Shown here piece by piece: positions 1 to 5,416 of a stretch of DNA of 5,416 bases. The first letter of the stretch is position 1. Every line of letters begins with the position of its first letter. A program made the translations under genes and the position numbers. Location of the stretch: contig SEHC01000163.1 of the NCBI GenBank assembly GCA_004173415.1, forward strand, positions 1-5,416, given 5' to 3'. The notes under the pieces are model-generated. The model had not been told where the DNA came from. It was given only the letters and a program-made list of their open reading frames with translations, and ran no database searches. The stretch comes from Lysobacteraceae bacterium (GTDB lineage: Bacteria; Pseudomonadota; Gammaproteobacteria; Xanthomonadales; Xanthomonadaceae).

Positions 1-31
1 GGCGAGCAGTATCCAGATTGCGAAACCCACG

Positions 32-64
32 GTGTTCCGCGCGGCAGCAGCGCGCGAGGAACGC
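32..64 (+). promoter_or_regulatory. rne leader hairpin overlapping the ribosome binding site
   Basis: The rne leader can fold on itself. GTTCCGCGCG (34-43) pairs with CGCGC (51-55) and GGAAC (58-62), with a 7-nt loop (44-50) and a two-base bulge at 56-57. A T-G wobble (33/63) and a G-C pair (32/64) extend the stem. The Shine-Dalgarno-like GAGGA (56-60), 8 nt before the ATG at 69, lies in the bulge and the 3' arm, so folding would partly hide it. In E. coli, RNase E controls its own synthesis through structure in the rne 5' UTR. A comparable role here is inference. The rest of the leader and the promoter lie outside the window. Confidence 0.45.
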
Positions 65-68
65 ACAC

Positions 69-3000
69 ATGAAACGCATGCTGATCAATGCGACGCAGGA
101 AGAAGAACTGCGCGTCGCCATCGTTGACGGACAGAACCTGTACGACATCGATATCGAACAACCGTCCAAGGAACAGAAGAAGTCCAACATCTACAAGGGC
201 CGCATCACCCGGCTCGAGCCTTCGCTGGAAGCGGCCTTCGTCGAATACGGCGGCGAGCGCCACGGCTTCCTGCCGCTGAAGGAAATCTCCCGCGACTATT
301 TCCAGGCAGGCGTCGACCACAACAAGGCCGGCCTGAAGGAACTCCTGCGCGAAGGCCAGGAAGTCGTCGTCCAGGTCGACAAGGACGAGCGCGGCAACAA
401 GGGCGCCGCCCTGACCACGTTCATCTCGCTGGCCGGCCGCTACATGGTGCTGATGCCCAACTCGCCCACCGCCGGTGGCGTGTCGCGCCGGATCGAGGGC
501 GACGACCGCGCCGCTCTGAAGCAGGCGATGGATGCGCTGGCCATTCCCGAAGACATGGGCGTGATCATCCGCACCGCCGGCGTCGGCCGCGACGCCGAGG
601 AACTGCAGTGGGACCTGGACTACCTGCTGCAGGTCTGGCGCTCGGTCGCCGAGGCGGCGCTGAGCAAGCCCGCCCCGTTCCTGATCTACCAGGAGTCGCG
701 CCTGATCGTGCGCGCCCTGCGCGACTACCTGCGCTCGGATGTCGGCGAGATCCTGGTCGATACGCCCGAGCTCTATGAAACCGCCAAGGAGTTCATGGAG
801 CAGGTGATGCCGCACAACCTGCGCAAGCTCAAGCACTACACCGACGACATCCCGCTGTTCAACCGCTTCCAGATCGAATCGCAGATCGAAGGCGCCTACG
901 AGCGCAACGTGCGCCTGCCGTCCGGCGGCTCGATCGTGGTCGACCAGACCGAGGCGCTGACCGCCATCGACGTCAACTCGTCGCGTTCGACCAAGGGCAG
1001 CGATATCGAGGACACCGCGTTCCAGACCAACCTGGAGGCCGCCGACGAAGTGGCCCGCCAGTTGCGCCTGCGCGACCTTGGCGGCCTGGTGGTCATCGAC
1101 TTCATCGACATGTCCAGCAGCAAGCACCAGCGCGATGTCGAGAACCGCCTGCAGAACGCGCTCAAGTACGACCGCGCGCGCGTGCAGATCGGCCGCATCT
1201 CCCGCTTCGGCCTGATGGAAATGAGCCGCCAGCGCCTGCGTCCGTCGCTGGGCGAATCCAGCCAGATCGTCTGCCCGCAATGCGAAGGCCACGGCCGCAT
1301 GCGCAGCATCGAGTCGCTGTCGCTGTCGATCATCCGCGTGGCCGAAGAGCATGCCATGAAGGAAAACACCGGGCAGGTGCTGGTCCAGGCCCCGGTCGAG
1401 ATCGCCAACTTCCTGCTCAACGAGAAGCGCGGCGCGCTGCGCGAGATCGAAAAGCGCCATGACGCTCCGATCATCATCGTCGCCGACGAAGCCCTGCACA
1501 CGCCGCATTACGAAGTGACGCGCGTGCGCGAGAACGAACTGGGCGAGGAAACCTCGCGACCCAGCTACCAGCGCAATACCCCGCGCAAGCTGCCGGTCCA
1601 CGCACTGACCAAGGCCCAGCTCAACATCCCCGCGCCGGCAGTGACCCATGTGAAGCACAGCCAGCCCGCGCCGCAGCGCGAGGAACGCGAGGAAGTCGCG
1701 CCCGCGCCGGTACCCGTGGCCGCCGCGCCCGCGCCTGCGGCAGTGCCCGCCGGCGGCGTGGTCGGCTGGTTGAAGCGCGTGTTCGGTGGCGGCGAGCCCA
1801 CGGCCGAGGCCACGCTTGCCGAACAGACCCGCCAGCGCGACAACCGCCAGCGCGGCGATCGCGGCAACGACCGCCAGGGCCAGCGTCGCGACGGCCGGGG
1901 CAACCAGCAGTCGCAAGGCCGTGGCAATGGTGGCGGCCAGCGTCGTGACGAGCAGCGCCGCGATGAGCCGCGCGCCGCCAGGCCGCAGGCCGGCCAGGCC
2001 CAGGCAGGGCAACAGGCCAAGCCACGCGGCGAGCAGGCGCAGAAGCAGCCCAAGCAACAGAACCAGCAGCAGAATGCGCCGCGCCAGCCCAAGCCGCAGA
2101 ACGAGCCCGGCCAGAACAGCGGCCGTCCGCCACGCCAGCCGCGCAATGCCGACGCACCTCGCCAGACGAAGCCGGAAGGCATCGTAGAGACCACCGAATC
2201 CAGCCTGGCCCTGCCGGCCGCCGCCGCGGCGGTGTCGGTCCTGCCGGGTGCAGGCACCGAGGTCGCGCCGGTTGCTGGCGCAGGCGCGCCGACGCCGGCA
2301 TTCGCCGACGAGACCCAGGCGCCCGTCCTGGGCGACGCCGCCACCGGCGAAGCCAGTGGCGACGACGGCGACACCGCCGATAACGGCGACGGCAGCGGTC
2401 GCCGCCGTCGTGGTCGCCGCGGCGGTCGCCGCAGGCGCCGTGGCGCCGGCGAAGCCGGTGCAGGCAATGACGCGGCCGGCATGGACGACTTCGGCGACGA
2501 GGAACCCGCACAGGTCATCGTGGCCAACGGTTCGCAGCCGGAGTTCGATTTCGACGATGATGCCCCCGCCAGCCGTCCCGCGCCCCGCCCCGTCCGCGCA
2601 CCCGCACCAATCGCGGCCACGGTCGAAGCCGACGCTGTCCGCCCGGCTGCGCCCATTGCCCAGCCCGAACCTGCCGCGGCCGCCGTTGCGGTTGCCGCAG
2701 CAGCACCGGCGGCACCACAACCGATCGTCGAAAAGCCGGAAGCGCCCACTGTTGCCGTCGCGCCCGAAGAGCCCGCGATTGCAGACGCGCCGCAGCCAGT
2801 GCTCGCGGCGGCTCAGCCGTCGATAGCCGTACCGGCCAGCGCGGACGAGCCGCAAATCGTGGCGGTCGAAGCCGAAGTCGAGGCCGTGACCATCGTTGCC
2901 GCACCCCCGGTCGCCGCTCCTGCTGTGGTTACGCCCGCGGTCGCCAAGGCAGCGGCACCGGTCGAGGCGCCGCGTCCTGCGCCGCCACGTCCAGCGGTCG

Positions 3001-3209
3001 GCAACACTGGATCGCTGTTCTTCACCGCCGATGCCGACACGCCTTCATCCGTCACCCGCCACCTGTTCGAACCCGCTGCTCCTGCACCACAGGTGACGCC
3101 GGTGGCATCGGTACCGGGCAAGGACGATGGCGGCGAAGAACTGCCGGCCGCAGGCAACGACGAAACCGCGGAACAAGGCAACGACCAGGGCGGCGAACGC
3201 AACGCCTGA
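69..3209 (+). CDS. rne: Ribonuclease E, endoribonuclease and degradosome scaffold
   Basis: RNase E makes the initiating single-strand cuts in mRNA decay and processes rRNA, tRNA and sRNA precursors at the inner membrane. The 1046-aa product starts MKRMLINATQ, as in E. coli Rne, with GAGGA 8 nt upstream; this favours ATG 69 over the in-frame TTG at 18. The S1 domain covers about residues 36-125, with RNA-contacting F57 and F67. The 5' sensor has R168-T169 in IIRTAGVG. The DNase I-like domain carries the metal-binding aspartates D301 (AIDVNS) and D344 (VIDFIDM). The Zn-link is C402-PQ-C405, followed by the small domain to about 500. GGVVGWLKRVFGGGEP (562-577) matches the amphipathic membrane-targeting helix of enterobacterial Rne. 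The rest is disordered: an Arg/Gln/Gly-rich stretch (587-700), an Arg cluster (778-791), an acidic patch (806-831) and an Ala/Pro/Val-rich tail. Catalytic residues are intact. Partner-binding sites in the tail cannot be assigned by eye. Confidence 0.98.
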   Translation: MKRMLINATQEEELRVAIVDGQNLYDIDIEQPSKEQKKSNIYKGRITRLEPSLEAAFVEYGGERHGFLPLKEISRDYFQAGVDHNKAGLKELLREGQEVVVQVDKDERGNKGAALTTFISLAGRYMVLMPNSPTAGGVSRRIEGDDRAALKQAMDALAIPEDMGVIIRTAGVGRDAEELQWDLDYLLQVWRSVAEAALSKPAPFLIYQESRLIVRALRDYLRSDVGEILVDTPELYETAKEFMEQVMPHNLRKLKHYTDDIPLFNRFQIESQIEGAYERNVRLPSGGSIVVDQTEALTAIDVNSSRSTKGSDIEDTAFQTNLEAADEVARQLRLRDLGGLVVIDFIDMSSSKHQRDVENRLQNALKYDRARVQIGRISRFGLMEMSRQRLRPSLGESSQIVCPQCEGHGRMRSIESLSLSIIRVAEEHAMKENTGQVLVQAPVEIANFLLNEKRGALREIEKRHDAPIIIVADEALHTPHYEVTRVRENELGEETSRPSYQRNTPRKLPVHALTKAQLNIPAPAVTHVKHSQPAPQREEREEVAPAPVPVAAAPAPAAVPAGGVVGWLKRVFGGGEPTAEATLAEQTRQRDNRQRGDRGNDRQGQRRDGRGNQQSQGRGNGGGQRRDEQRRDEPRAARPQAGQAQAGQQAKPRGEQAQKQPKQQNQQQNAPRQPKPQNEPGQNSGRPPRQPRNADAPRQTKPEGIVETTESSLALPAAAAAVSVLPGAGTEVAPVAGAGAPTPAFADETQAPVLGDAATGEASGDDGDTADNGDGSGRRRRGRRGGRRRRRGAGEAGAGNDAAGMDDFGDEEPAQVIVANGSQPEFDFDDDAPASRPAPRPVRAPAPIAATVEADAVRPAAPIAQPEPAAAAVAVAAAAPAAPQPIVEKPEAPTVAVAPEEPAIADAPQPVLAAAQPSIAVPASADEPQIVAVEAEVEAVTIVAAPPVAAPAVVTPAVAKAAAPVEAPRPAPPRPAVGNTGSLFFTADADTPSSVTRHLFEPAAPAPQVTPVASVPGKDDGGEELPAAGNDETAEQGNDQGGERNA
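1752..1799 (+). other. RNase E membrane-targeting amphipathic helix
   Basis: This codes for residues 562-577 of RNase E, GGVVGWLKRVFGGGEP, right after an Ala/Pro linker and before the Arg-rich region. The pattern of hydrophobic V, W, L, V and F with K and R on the other face, ending in GGGE, resembles segment A of E. coli RNase E (core ALKALFSGGEE). That segment attaches the enzyme to the inner membrane. Position relative to the catalytic half is also as in E. coli. Membrane attachment in this organism is inferred from the match. Confidence 0.75.
2397..2444 (+). repeat. Short GGTCGCCGC repeats encoding the RNase E arginine cluster
   Basis: GGTCGCCGC occurs three times in a row, at 2397-2405, 2412-2420 and 2424-2432, within the stretch coding for residues 778-791 (RRRRGRRGGRRRRR). 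Such Arg-rich blocks in RNase E tails usually bind RNA. The repeats probably reflect coding of a low-complexity segment with preferred CGC/CGT codons rather than a separate DNA element. They could nonetheless let the cluster change length by slippage. Confidence 0.5.
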
Positions 3210-3218
3210 TCGTGCAGG

Positions 3219-3248
3219 CCCTCGCGTTCGTCAAAGCGAACGCGAGGG
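3219..3248. terminator. Bidirectional hairpin between rne and the response regulator
   Basis: CCCTCGCGTTCG (3219-3230) and CGAACGCGAGGG (3237-3248) are perfect complements around the 6-nt loop TCAAAG. The hairpin begins 10 nt after the rne stop codon and covers the last codons of the convergent response-regulator gene, whose stop codon is in the loop. Location and stem strength fit a terminator shared by both genes. Neither side has a T-tract, so intrinsic efficiency is uncertain; it could also act mainly to protect mRNA 3' ends. Confidence 0.75.
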
Positions 3249-3881
3249 ATCCAGCAGCCCGTACTGGGCGGCGAGCCGGGCCAGCGAAATGCTGTCCTGG
3301 ATCCCGACCTTCTGGAACAACCGCGCCTTGTGCGTGTTGATGGTCTTGGCACTGAGACTCAGGCGCTGGGCGATGTCTTCCTGGCGCAATCCCTGGGTCA
3401 GCAGCATCGCCACTTCGAGTTCGCGCGGGGACAGTTCGTCGAATGGCGATGCACCGCTGGCGCCGACGTTGGAGAGCGCCAGGTTCTGGGCCACGTTGGC
3501 TCCCAGGTAGCGCTTTCCCCGTGATACCAGGCGCACCGCGCTGAGCAGTTCGGTGGCGTCACCGGCCTTGCCGATGTAGCCGGCCGCGCCCGCTTCCATC
3601 AAGCGCTTGGGCAAGGGGCCATCCTCCAGCACCGATACGATGATCACCCTGGCGTTCAGATCGCTGCGGGTGATGCGCTCGGTTATCTCCAGCCCGCTCA
3701 TGCCAGGCAGGTGCAGGTCGCAAAGCACGACATCCGGTTTCAGCACCCGTATCTGCCGCAGTGCTTCTTCGCCGTTGTCGGCGTCGCCCACCACGTCCAT
3801 ATCCACTTCGCCGGCGAGGATCATCTTCATCCCCGCGCGCACCAGCGAGTGGTCGTCTATCAGGTATATGCGAATCGTCAT
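3231..3881 (-). CDS. GacA/UvrY-type response regulator (REC + LuxR HTH)
   Basis: This 216-aa product is a complete NarL/FixJ-family two-component regulator. The receiver domain (about 3-120) has the acidic pair D9-D10, phosphoacceptor D55 in VVLCDLHLPG, S83 at the usual Thr/Ser switch position, and K105. The LuxR-type helix-turn-helix covers about 148-206, starting LSPRELEVAMLLTQG. The linker stretch PLPKRLMEAGAAGY with GKRYLGANVAQNLALS closely resembles E. coli UvrY (PLPAKVMQAGAAGY, GQRYIASDIAQQMALS), which places it near GacA/UvrY/SirA. Those regulators answer the BarA/GacS hybrid kinase and activate small RNAs that titrate CsrA/RsmA. No kinase gene is in the window, and orthology to GacA is likely but unproven. 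The ATG at 3881 has GGGGAG (3888-3893) six bases upstream. The gene converges on rne and overlaps the shared terminator. Confidence 0.93.
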   Translation of the reverse strand: MTIRIYLIDDHSLVRAGMKMILAGEVDMDVVGDADNGEEALRQIRVLKPDVVLCDLHLPGMSGLEITERITRSDLNARVIIVSVLEDGPLPKRLMEAGAAGYIGKAGDATELLSAVRLVSRGKRYLGANVAQNLALSNVGASGASPFDELSPRELEVAMLLTQGLRQEDIAQRLSLSAKTINTHKARLFQKVGIQDSISLARLAAQYGLLDPSRSL

Positions 3882-3911
3882 CCTTGTCTCCCCAGTGAAA
3901 CTCCAACGGCA

Positions 3912-3941
3912 AGACTAGCCCTGAAAATCATCCCGAGGCAA
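3912..3941 (-). promoter_or_regulatory. Candidate sigma-70 promoter for the response regulator
   Basis: Read on the minus strand, TTGCCT (3936-3941) and TAGTCT (3912-3917) are 18 bases apart and resemble -35 and -10 boxes, with four and three of six consensus bases. This would give a leader of about 25 nt before the ATG at 3881. The match is weak and overlaps the end of the possible small ORF. It suggests, without proof, that the regulator need not depend on transcription from upstream. Confidence 0.25.
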
Positions 3942-4086
3942 CCTGGGCCTGCTGCTGCGCCGCTGGAAACGATTCCACCGCGGACAGGCCTTTGCGCGCG
4001 GCGGGCACCCACACCGGCGTGCTGCTCAAACGCGACCAGTGCGGTCGAAAGTCACGCAACCAGGGCATCCGCCGCCAGTTGGTCAC
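3928..4086 (-). CDS. Possible small 52-aa protein overlapping the methyltransferase stop
   Basis: A GTG at 4084-4086 overlaps the methyltransferase stop as GTGA, the usual form of translationally coupled genes. The frame runs 52 codons to TGA at 3928-3930. The product begins VTNWRRMPWLRDFRPHW, is basic and tryptophan-rich at its N-terminus (three Trp in the first 17 residues, a fourth at position 26), and ends in a Gln/Ala-rich tail. I do not recognise it. Third positions are mostly G or C, unlike the methyltransferase but like the surrounding chromosome. A CAGGAG lies 13 nt before the GTG, which is too far to be ideal. The same frame is open back into the methyltransferase to a TGA at 4189, so it could equally be the remnant of an older gene cut by the methyltransferase, or a chance frame in GC-rich DNA. 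It fills most of the otherwise empty 3882-4082 gap. Confidence 0.3.
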   Translation of the reverse strand: MTNWRRMPWLRDFRPHWSRLSSTPVWVPAARKGLSAVESFPAAQQQAQVASG

Positions 4087-4814
4087 GGCTGCGACAGGAC
4101 TCCTGACGTGCCGCCGGTCCTGTTCGGATAAATATCGTCCATGATCGATGACAGCGGGATATCCCAGCGAATCTTGTTCTTGTCGAAGTCATGGGTTTTT
4201 TCGGCGATCAAGGCCACTCCCATGGACATCTCGAATCCGGAAACCCCACGTGTAGGCGGATCGCTGGACAGCGAGTGGAGCTTGGAGGGCATTCCTTCGG
4301 CGATACTCAGAACCCGGAAACCAAGAGGCTCGCTGAACAGCAGCTTCAATCCCGCAGGTGGGAAACGCCAGAAATCCCATGGCAACTCGTGCGGCGGCCA
4401 AGTCGGATGGGTGGACACATAGCACAACCCGCCGATTTCGAGGACCTGGTTCATCTCCATCACGACTTTCCACGGGAAAGCCAGGTGTTCGAACACCGAG
4501 CAGGAAAAAATCGCATCGAACCGGTTTGCGGGAAAAATGCGCGCCAGTTCATGCGCGTCCCCCGCGATATCAACCCCGGGGCCGGAATGTATGTCCAGGC
4601 CGATGTACTCGCTTGCGCCGGCGAAGCTCTGCCTGCGACTTACTCCACTCACTTCCCGCGATCCTATTTCCAGAATCCGGCAAGGGCGCATCAACGCACA
4701 ACGCGCAGCGAAGTCAGTCAGGACGCGATGATAGGGATCCAATGCGGGGTCACGCAGATGGGCGGCATACAGTCCATCCGCAGCGGCGACGGCGCCCTCG
4801 AGGGTGTTGTCCAT
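4083..4814 (-). CDS. Class I SAM-dependent methyltransferase, substrate unknown
   Basis: The 243-aa product has a Rossmann-type methyltransferase core of the Methyltransf_11/23 kind. Motif I is ILEIGSREVSG (47-57), which binds S-adenosylmethionine. YIGLDIHSGPG (70-80) supplies the acidic residue D74 after strand 2, and VDIAGDAHEL (81-90) follows. FDAIFSCSVFEHL (99-111) is the motif IV region, then IGGLCYVSTHPTWPPHE and a WDFWRF element (146-151). That last element recurs in methyltransferases near glycan or glycosyltransferase genes, but no such neighbour is visible, so the substrate is open. There is no signal peptide or membrane segment; it should be cytosolic. The ATG at 4814 has AAGGAG (4820-4825) five bases upstream, a strong site. 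Codons such as ATA, AGT, GTA, GGA and AGG are clustered here and rare in rne, suggesting acquisition by transfer. The gene follows tRNA-Ser by 64 bp on the same strand. Confidence 0.85.
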   Translation of the reverse strand: MDNTLEGAVAAADGLYAAHLRDPALDPYHRVLTDFAARCALMRPCRILEIGSREVSGVSRRQSFAGASEYIGLDIHSGPGVDIAGDAHELARIFPANRFDAIFSCSVFEHLAFPWKVVMEMNQVLEIGGLCYVSTHPTWPPHELPWDFWRFPPAGLKLLFSEPLGFRVLSIAEGMPSKLHSLSSDPPTRGVSGFEMSMGVALIAEKTHDFDKNKIRWDIPLSSIMDDIYPNRTGGTSGVLSQP

Positions 4815-4819
4815 CCTGT

Positions 4820-4825
4820 CTCCTT
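4820..4825 (-). promoter_or_regulatory. Ribosome binding site of the methyltransferase
   Basis: On the minus strand this reads AAGGAG, a near-perfect Shine-Dalgarno sequence five bases before the ATG at 4814. It fixes the start and implies efficient translation, in contrast with the weaker sites of the neighbouring genes. Confidence 0.8.
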
Positions 4826-4832
4826 AGCGGAA

Positions 4833-4856
4833 CAAAACATGATGCAATCTGTTTTG
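4833..4856. repeat. AT-rich inverted repeat between tRNA-Ser and the methyltransferase
   Basis: CAAAACA (4833-4839) and TGTTTTG (4850-4856) are perfect 7-bp inverted repeats around a 10-bp spacer, 19 bp before the methyltransferase ATG. Read on the minus strand, the second arm continues as TGTTTTGTT, so it could be a weak terminator after the tRNA. The symmetry would also suit an operator for a dimeric regulator. A TTGCTT on the minus strand overlaps the upstream arm and could be a -35 box, with a poor -10 (TGTTTT) 17 bp on. The role cannot be decided from sequence. Confidence 0.4.
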
Positions 4857-4878
4857 AAGCAAGACCCAGGAACCAACA

Positions 4879-4968
4879 TGGCGGAGAGAGTGGGATTCGA
4901 ACCCACGGTAGGCTCACACCTACGGCAGTTTTCAAGACTGCTGCCTTAAACCACTCGGCCATCTCTCC
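4879..4968 (-). tRNA. tRNA-Ser (anticodon UGA), reads UCA
   Basis: This 90-nt tRNA folds completely. The acceptor stem is GGAGAGA/TCTCTCC, the discriminator is G, and the CCA end is encoded (4879-4881). The D arm begins GCCGAGTGG. The anticodon stem GCAGT/ACTGC encloses the loop CTTGAAA, with anticodon TGA at 4932-4934. The long variable arm typical of class II tRNAs is GTAGG/CCTAC, and the T arm is GTGGG-TTCGAAT-CCCAC. The long variable arm together with UGA makes serine identity secure. It lies between a LysR-type regulator and a methyltransferase, all on the minus strand. I find no convincing promoter in the 65 bp upstream. tRNA 3' ends are common integrase targets, which matters because the gene just downstream has atypical codon use; no second copy of the tRNA end is in the window. 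Confidence 0.97.
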
Positions 4969-4973
4969 GTGGC

Positions 4974-5007
4974 TGTCACGGCGGCCCATTGCAGGCCGCG
5001 CGTGGCA
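4974..5007 (-). terminator. Hairpin after the LysR-type gene, before tRNA-Ser
   Basis: GCGGCC (4981-4986) and GGCCGC (4994-4999) pair around a 7-nt loop. CACG (4977-4980) pairs with CGTG (5001-5004) past a single bulged base at 5000, and TGT (4974-4976) continues against GCA (5005-5007) with one wobble. The stem of about 13 bp lies 27 bp after the LysR-type stop codon. No T-tract follows, so it is either a GC-rich terminator of uncertain strength or part of the tRNA precursor leader. Confidence 0.5.
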
Positions 5008-5033
5008 TTTTGGCATGAAGTGCCAGTTCGCGG

Positions 5034-5416
5034 TTACGACGCCTTCTTGACCTTGATCGCGGGAATTTCCGCGGCGCCGGCCGACTCCTCGCACTTGCCG
5101 CCGCAATCCAGGCGCGAGGATTCGATCTGCCTGGGCAGGTGTTCGGCAAGGAAATCGATGAACACCCTCACCGCCGGCAACATGCCCCGGCGCGAGGCGA
5201 ACACCGCATGGCAGATGCCCTGCGGCAAGGTCCACTGAGGCAACACCACTTCCAGTTCCCCCTTGCGCACCAGGTCCGCGCATACGGTCTCGGGCAGCAG
5301 GGTGATGCCGAAACCGCCGCGCGCCATCGACTGCAGCAAAGGGAAGTCGAACCCGGACAGACGCGGCTGGATGTCCACCCGGCGGATGTCGCCATCGGGA
5401 CCGTGCAGTTCCCAGC
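5034..5416 (-). CDS. LysR-family transcriptional regulator, C-terminal part (cut by window edge)
   Basis: The visible 126 residues are the C-terminal part of a LysR-type regulator; the N-terminal winged helix-turn-helix and the start lie beyond the right edge. The match is to the second half of the periplasmic-binding-protein-like effector domain. GFDFPLLQSMARGGFGITLLP has the usual helix followed by a GIxLLP turn. Then come LVRKGELEVVLPQW and HAVFASRRGMLPAVRVFIDFL, the characteristic end of the domain. A tail of about 30 residues extends past the domain, including DCGGKC and ending in a lysine-rich IKVKKAS. LysR-type proteins bind promoter DNA as tetramers and respond to small ligands; neither ligand nor target can be inferred here. 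The frame is open to the edge, so the GTG at 5376-5378 is internal and not the start. Confidence 0.9.
   Translation of the reverse strand, partial: WELHGPDGDIRRVDIQPRLSGFDFPLLQSMARGGFGITLLPETVCADLVRKGELEVVLPQWTLPQGICHAVFASRRGMLPAVRVFIDFLAEHLPRQIESSRLDCGGKCEESAGAAEIPAIKVKKAS

Noticed and set aside
18..68. N-terminal extension of RNase E from an in-frame TTG
   Set aside because: The conserved family start MKRMLINATQ begins at 69 with a Shine-Dalgarno sequence at the right distance; the upstream codons lack family similarity.
896..1501. 201-codon minus-strand open frame opposite the RNase E catalytic domain
   Set aside because: It lies wholly antisense to a conserved catalytic region and shows no domain; its length follows from GC-rich codon bias.
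1565..2749. 394-codon open frame on the minus strand opposite the RNase E tail
   Set aside because: The product is Ser/Gly/Ala/Arg/Trp-rich with no recognisable domain. It mirrors the low-complexity GC-rich rne tail, where stop codons are rare on the opposite strand.
3711..4106. 131-codon plus-strand open frame reaching into the gap between the regulator and the methyltransferase
   Set aside because: Nearly half is antisense to the receiver domain, and the part in the gap has no recognisable pattern or good ribosome site.
4894..4906. Possible duplicated tRNA-Ser 3' end as an att site elsewhere in the window
   Set aside because: I looked for another copy of the T-arm/acceptor sequence; the nearest resemblance (CGAATCC near 4230) is too short and in the wrong context.
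4191..5050. Two overlapping long plus-strand open frames (4191-4949 and 4358-5050)
   Set aside because: Both run through the methyltransferase in antisense and across the whole tRNA-Ser gene, which a real coding region would not do.

Overview
The window looks like chromosomal DNA from a high-GC gammaproteobacterium, most likely of the Xanthomonadaceae or a close relative. The basis is a long RNase E with a family-typical catalytic half and an Ala/Pro/Arg-rich tail, strongly G/C-biased third codon positions, and a GacA/UvrY-like regulator. The genus is an inference and cannot be fixed from the sequence alone.

Layout: one gene is on the plus strand and everything else is on the minus strand. 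Positions 1-68 are the 5' leader of rne and can fold into a hairpin that buries part of its Shine-Dalgarno sequence. Positions 69-3209 encode RNase E (1046 aa), with an intact catalytic half, a membrane-anchoring helix and a disordered scaffold tail. A perfect 12-bp inverted repeat (3219-3248) sits between rne and a convergent NarL/FixJ-family response regulator of the GacA/UvrY type (3231-3881). It probably ends transcription from both sides. Further right on the minus strand are a possible 52-codon small gene (3928-4086), a class I SAM-dependent methyltransferase (4083-4814) with visibly less GC-biased codons, a complete tRNA-Ser(UGA) with encoded CCA (4879-4968), and the C-terminal part of a LysR-type regulator that runs off the right edge (5034-5416).

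Working together: RNase E makes the first cuts in mRNA turnover and rRNA/sRNA processing. GacA/UvrY regulators in other gammaproteobacteria activate small RNAs that titrate RsmA/CsrA, and in E. coli RNase E degrades such RNAs. The convergent pair is therefore functionally suggestive, but no direct link is shown here. The methyltransferase lies directly downstream of the 3' end of tRNA-Ser and differs in codon use, so it may be a small acquired insertion; no integrase or duplicated tRNA end is visible.

I see no CRISPR array, transposase or evidence of a wholly new system. The most useful leads are the rne leader hairpin, the stop-codon-containing shared terminator, the GTGA-overlapping small ORF, and the methyltransferase/tRNA junction.
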